Positions 6,752-9,721 of a stretch of 9,721 bases of DNA are shown piece after piece. A program made the position numbers and the translations under genes. Under the pieces are notes generated by a model, which had not been told where the DNA came from, searched no databases, and worked only from the letters and a program-made list of their open reading frames with translations. Every line of letters begins with the position of its first letter. The stretch's first letter is position 1. This DNA is from CAYSYY01 sp964576115 [NCBI: uncultured Gemmatimonadota bacterium] (GTDB lineage Bacteria > Blakebacterota > Blakebacteria > Blakebacterales). The stretch is from contig CAZNUA010000086.1 of the NCBI GenBank assembly GCA_964576115.1, positions 1 to 9,721 of the forward strand, given 5' to 3'.

Positions 6752-9268
6752 ATGGCGGAGAAACAACTCTTTCTCGTCTGCAACTCCCACCTCGATCCGG
6801 TCTGGCTCTGGGAGTGGGAGGAGGGTCTGGCCGAAACGCTCGGCACCTTCAGAACCGCCGCCGATCTCTGCGAGGAGTACGGCGGGTTCGTTTTCTGCCA
6901 CAACGAGGCTCTTCTCTACGCCTGGGTCGAGGAGTACGAGCCGGCCCTGTTCAAGCGTATCCGCAAGCTGGTCCGCAAGGGACGCTGGCACATCATGGGG
7001 GGCTGGTACCTGCAGCCCGACTGCAACCTGCCGTCGGCCGAGTCGTTCGTGCGCCAGATCCTGGTCGGCAAGCGCTACTTTCTCGATCGTTTCGAGGTCG
7101 AGCCCACCGTCGCCGTCAATCTCGATCCCTTCGGACACACCCGGGGCCTGGTGCAGATCCTGCGTCGCTCCGGGTACGACGCTTACCTCTTCTGCCGTCC
7201 CGGCCCCGGCGATCTCGACCTGCCCGGCGACGATTTCATCTGGGTCGGCTACGACTCGTCCGAGATCCTCGCCCACCGGGCCCCCGATCACTACAACTCC
7301 GAGCGCGGCCGGGCGGCCGGGAAGATCCGGGCCTGGCTCGAACGCAATCCCGACCGGGAGAGCGGGCTTCTGCTCTGGGGCATCGGCGATCACGGCGGCG
7401 GCCCTTCGCGCGAGGACCTCGCACAGATCGACCGGGTGCAGCGCAAGGTCAGGGACCGGGAGATTCTCCACGGCACGCCTGAAGAGTATTTTGCCGCCCG
7501 GAGTGCCTCGGGGGCTGAACTGCCGCGGTACTCAGCCGACCTCAATCCCTGGGCGGTCGGTTGCTATACCACCATGGCTGCGATCAAGCAGGGCCACCGG
7601 CGGCTGGAAAACCTGCTTTTCAGTACCGAAAAGCTGCTGACCGGAGCCTGGCTGCAGGGGCTCACCGATTATCCTCATCCCGAACTCACGTCGGCTCAGG
7701 AAGACCTGCTTTTCTGTCAGTTCCACGACATTCTGCCCGGTTCGGCGATCGAATCCGTCGAGCGCTATGCCCGTCAGCGGCTCGACCACGGCCTCGAGAT
7801 CCTCTCCCGCCTGCGCGCCCGGGCCTTCTTCGCCCTGCTCGCCGGTCAGGAGCGTCCCGCCGAAGGCGAATACCCGATCTTCGTCGCCAATCCCCATCCC
7901 TGGCCGGTTCGGCACACCGTTGTGGCCGAGTTCCAGCCCCCCGAACCCAACCACGATCCCGATCTCTTTCTCGAACCCGAACTGTGCGATGCCGACGGCC
8001 GGCCGGTGCCCTTTCAACTCGAGCAGGAGAGCAGCAACATCAGCACCGATCAGCGCAAGCGGCTCGTTTTCGACGCTCTTCTCGAGCCCTCGACCATGCA
8101 TCGGTTTACCTGCCGGTTGAATCTGGTGCCCCGCGCTCCGGATCCCGAGGCCCCTCCGGACGATTTCACCTTCACTACTGACCGGGCTGAGCTGACCATC
8201 GACCCCCGCACCGGTCTCATCGACCGCTTCACGGTCGATGGCGAGACCTGCCTGGCCCGGGGGGCCGGCCGCCTGCTGGTGATGGCCGACGATCCCGATC
8301 CGTGGGGCATGAAGGTGCGCTCCTTCCGCGAGCTGCTCGGTGCCTTCCGCCTGCTCTCGGCCGAAGAGGGCGCCGAGTTCGCCGGAATCGAGGCTTCCCG
8401 GCTGGCGCCGGTCCGCGTCATCGAATCGGGGCCCGTGCGCACCATCGTCGAAGCCCTCTTCGCCTTCGCGCATTCAGCCCTCGCTTTGCGCTATATCATC
8501 CCGGCCGAAGGCACCGCGTTCGAACTCGAACTGCGGACGGTCTGGATGGAGAAGGACCGCATGCTCAAGCTCAGCCTGCCGACCCCCTTCGCCGGGGGCC
8601 GCTGCCTGGGTCAGGTGGCCGGCGGGACCGAGCAGTATGATCGCGACGGCGAGGAATGTGTGGCCCAGAAGTGGGTCGGTCTGATTTCGGGAGACGGCCG
8701 CACCGCGCTGGCCGTGATCAACGACGGCACCTACGGTTTCGATGCCGCCGGAGGGGAACTGCGTCTGAGTCTGCTCCGTTCGGCCGCCCATGCCGGCCAC
8801 CCCGTGACCGACGGGGTGCCGATCGTCCGCCAGGACCGCTTTACACCTCGCATCGATATCGGGGAGCGCACCTTCCGTTTCCGGATCGAAGCCGGACCGG
8901 CCGCCGAACTCCTGCCCGGTCTCGACCGCCGGGCCCTGAAGGACAACGAACGGCCGATGGTCCTCTGTGCCTCCCCGCCGGGGCAGGGCCGCCGGCCGCT
9001 GCCCTGGCTCGAACTCTCCGACGAGGCCGTGGTGCTCACCGCCGCCAAGCTGGCCGAGGATTCCGACCGCGTCGTCCTGCGTCTTTACAATCCCCGGCCC
9101 GAGGGACGAACAACGACGGTCATCATCCAGCCGCTCGATCTGACCTTCAACCGCAGCCTGGGGCCCTATGAACTGCAGACTCTGCTCGTGGACCCCGATT
9201 CCGGCGAAGTGGTCGAAACCGACCTGCTGGAACGGGAACTGCCGTCCGGAGACGAAGGAGAGCGATGA
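6752..9268 (+). CDS. GH38 alpha-mannosidase
   Basis: The gene encodes 838 residues starting at an ATG with AAAGGA eight bases upstream. The protein opens at once with the GH38 domain: LVCNSHLDPVWLWEWEEG (8-25), whose His13 and Asp15 are the expected zinc ligands; HNEALLYAWVEEYEP (50-64); MGGWYLQPDCNLPSAESF (82-99); and NLDPFGHTRGLVQIL (123-137), where Asp125 is the expected nucleophile. HGGGP (214-218) and FHDILPGSA (324-332) are further active-site motifs, and the GH38 middle helical domain spans about 265-350. The rest, about 370-838, is the beta-rich C-terminal region usual in the family, so length is normal. GH38 enzymes are retaining exo-alpha-mannosidases that need a divalent metal. The HLDPVW form of the first motif marks a bacterial subgroup whose natural substrates are poorly known. 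There is no signal peptide, so a cytoplasmic role on imported alpha-mannosides is likely. It is the last gene of the operon and ends 21 bases before a convergent gene. Confidence 0.93.
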   Translation: MAEKQLFLVCNSHLDPVWLWEWEEGLAETLGTFRTAADLCEEYGGFVFCHNEALLYAWVEEYEPALFKRIRKLVRKGRWHIMGGWYLQPDCNLPSAESFVRQILVGKRYFLDRFEVEPTVAVNLDPFGHTRGLVQILRRSGYDAYLFCRPGPGDLDLPGDDFIWVGYDSSEILAHRAPDHYNSERGRAAGKIRAWLERNPDRESGLLLWGIGDHGGGPSREDLAQIDRVQRKVRDREILHGTPEEYFAARSASGAELPRYSADLNPWAVGCYTTMAAIKQGHRRLENLLFSTEKLLTGAWLQGLTDYPHPELTSAQEDLLFCQFHDILPGSAIESVERYARQRLDHGLEILSRLRARAFFALLAGQERPAEGEYPIFVANPHPWPVRHTVVAEFQPPEPNHDPDLFLEPELCDADGRPVPFQLEQESSNISTDQRKRLVFDALLEPSTMHRFTCRLNLVPRAPDPEAPPDDFTFTTDRAELTIDPRTGLIDRFTVDGETCLARGAGRLLVMADDPDPWGMKVRSFRELLGAFRLLSAEEGAEFAGIEASRLAPVRVIESGPVRTIVEALFAFAHSALALRYIIPAEGTAFELELRTVWMEKDRMLKLSLPTPFAGGRCLGQVAGGTEQYDRDGEECVAQKWVGLISGDGRTALAVINDGTYGFDAAGGELRLSLLRSAAHAGHPVTDGVPIVRQDRFTPRIDIGERTFRFRIEAGPAAELLPGLDRRALKDNERPMVLCASPPGQGRRPLPWLELSDEAVVLTAAKLAEDSDRVVLRLYNPRPEGRTTTVIIQPLDLTFNRSLGPYELQTLLVDPDSGEVVETDLLERELPSGDEGER

Positions 9269-9289
9269 GGGCGTGCGTGCCGACTCCGG

Positions 9290-9721
9290 TCAGGGTCGGG
9301 GAGCGTCCTGCCCGCCCGCGTTCGCCGGACTGCGGCTCGCCCGGGCGAGGTCGTAGAGCGATTCGCTGATCCGATAGGTGTGCACGGCCGGAAAGTCGTC
9401 GACGGGCGTGTAGAGCCGGTAGGCCCGGCCGTCGCGGATCACCTCGGGCAGAAAGGGGAATTCGGCCCGGGCCGCCAGACGTCCGGTCGACAGATCGATG
9501 ATATCCACCAGGTGCGGTTCTGTCTCCAGATCCTCATCCTCGAAGTCGCGGCCGGCCGAATCGGTGGGTGCGAAGTGGAAGCCGAAGAGAACGCCCCGAT
9601 CGCTGCGCAGAGCCTTCAGGGGCGGGTAGAATTCGGTGTCCTGCATGATCTCGCGGATCATCGGGTCTACCTCGATATGGAGGTTGATCGACTCGACGAT
9701 GGTCGGCTGGGGATTGCGCAC
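9290..9721 (-). CDS. Probable six-bladed beta-propeller protein, C-terminal fragment
   Basis: This reading frame enters from the right edge of the window and stops at a TGA (complement of 9290-9292). The 143 residues seen are the C-terminal part. The GTG at the very edge is most likely an internal Val codon and not the start. FYPPLKALRSDRGVLFGFHF, LVDIIDLSTGRLAARAEFP, PEVIRDGRAYRLYTPVDD and VHTYRI read as successive beta strands of the last blades of a six-bladed propeller (NHL/DUF5128-like): a D-x-x-G strand pair, then 'identity of the value, its unit, and its display', then a closing Y-R-I strand. The propeller call is by pattern only, and no catalytic residues can be named. It faces the operon tail to tail, so it is a separate transcription unit. 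Its role is unknown; similar proteins are often exported and found near polymer or peptide-processing genes, but the N-terminus that would show a signal peptide is outside the window. Confidence 0.55.
   Translation of the reverse strand: MRNPQPTIVESINLHIEVDPMIREIMQDTEFYPPLKALRSDRGVLFGFHFAPTDSAGRDFEDEDLETEPHLVDIIDLSTGRLAARAEFPFLPEVIRDGRAYRLYTPVDDFPAVHTYRISESLYDLARASRSPANAGGQDAPRP

Noticed and set aside
1-9721. Mobile element, CRISPR array, tRNA or phage signature
   Set aside because: No direct or inverted terminal repeats, regularly spaced repeats, transposase or integrase motifs, or tRNA-like sequences were seen. Base composition looks uniform across the genes.

Overview
The window is high-GC bacterial DNA (clearly above 60% G+C by eye) and is almost wholly coding. 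There are five tightly packed genes on the plus strand, and the 3' end of a sixth gene converges on them from the minus strand. I see no tRNA, rRNA, CRISPR array, IS element or phage gene, and no gene-free stretch longer than about 70 bases. The taxon cannot be fixed from this sequence. The protein families (HLDPVW-type GH38, GH15-like enzyme, six-bladed propeller, KDPG aldolase fused to a sugar kinase) suggest a saccharolytic, free-living bacterium, possibly a spirochaete, a planctomycete-like lineage or an uncultured phylum. That is inference only.

Layout: 21-2033, a soluble FAD-dependent oxidoreductase of the fumarate reductase/succinate dehydrogenase flavoprotein superfamily; 2030-2821, a short-chain dehydrogenase/reductase whose ATG overlaps the previous stop (ATGA); 2847-4622, a fusion of a KDPG-type aldolase (N-terminal) and a PfkB-family 2-keto-3-deoxygluconate-type kinase (C-terminal); 4690-6729, a GH15-like (alpha/alpha)6 glycoside hydrolase; 6752-9268, a GH38 alpha-mannosidase; 9290-9721 (minus), the C-terminal part of a protein resembling a six-bladed beta-propeller, running off the window edge.

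The five plus-strand genes are separated by -4, 25, 67 and 22 bases and almost certainly form one operon. Its promoter lies outside the window, because the first gene starts at base 21 and already has a good ribosome-binding site. None of the five proteins has an obvious signal peptide, so the pathway looks cytoplasmic: imported oligosaccharides or glycosides are trimmed by the GH15-like and GH38 enzymes, and a released sugar or sugar acid is rearranged by the flavoprotein/SDR pair. A 2-keto-3-deoxy sugar acid would then be phosphorylated and cleaved to pyruvate and a triose phosphate by the fusion enzyme. No transporter, regulator or sugar-acid dehydratase is visible here; they may lie upstream.

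The most interesting features are the flavoprotein/SDR pair of unknown reaction and the single-chain kinase-aldolase. The flavoprotein keeps carboxylate-binding His and Arg candidates but seems to lack the usual catalytic Arg of fumarate reductases. Together the five genes may define an uncharacterised Entner-Doudoroff-like branch for an alpha-linked glycan.
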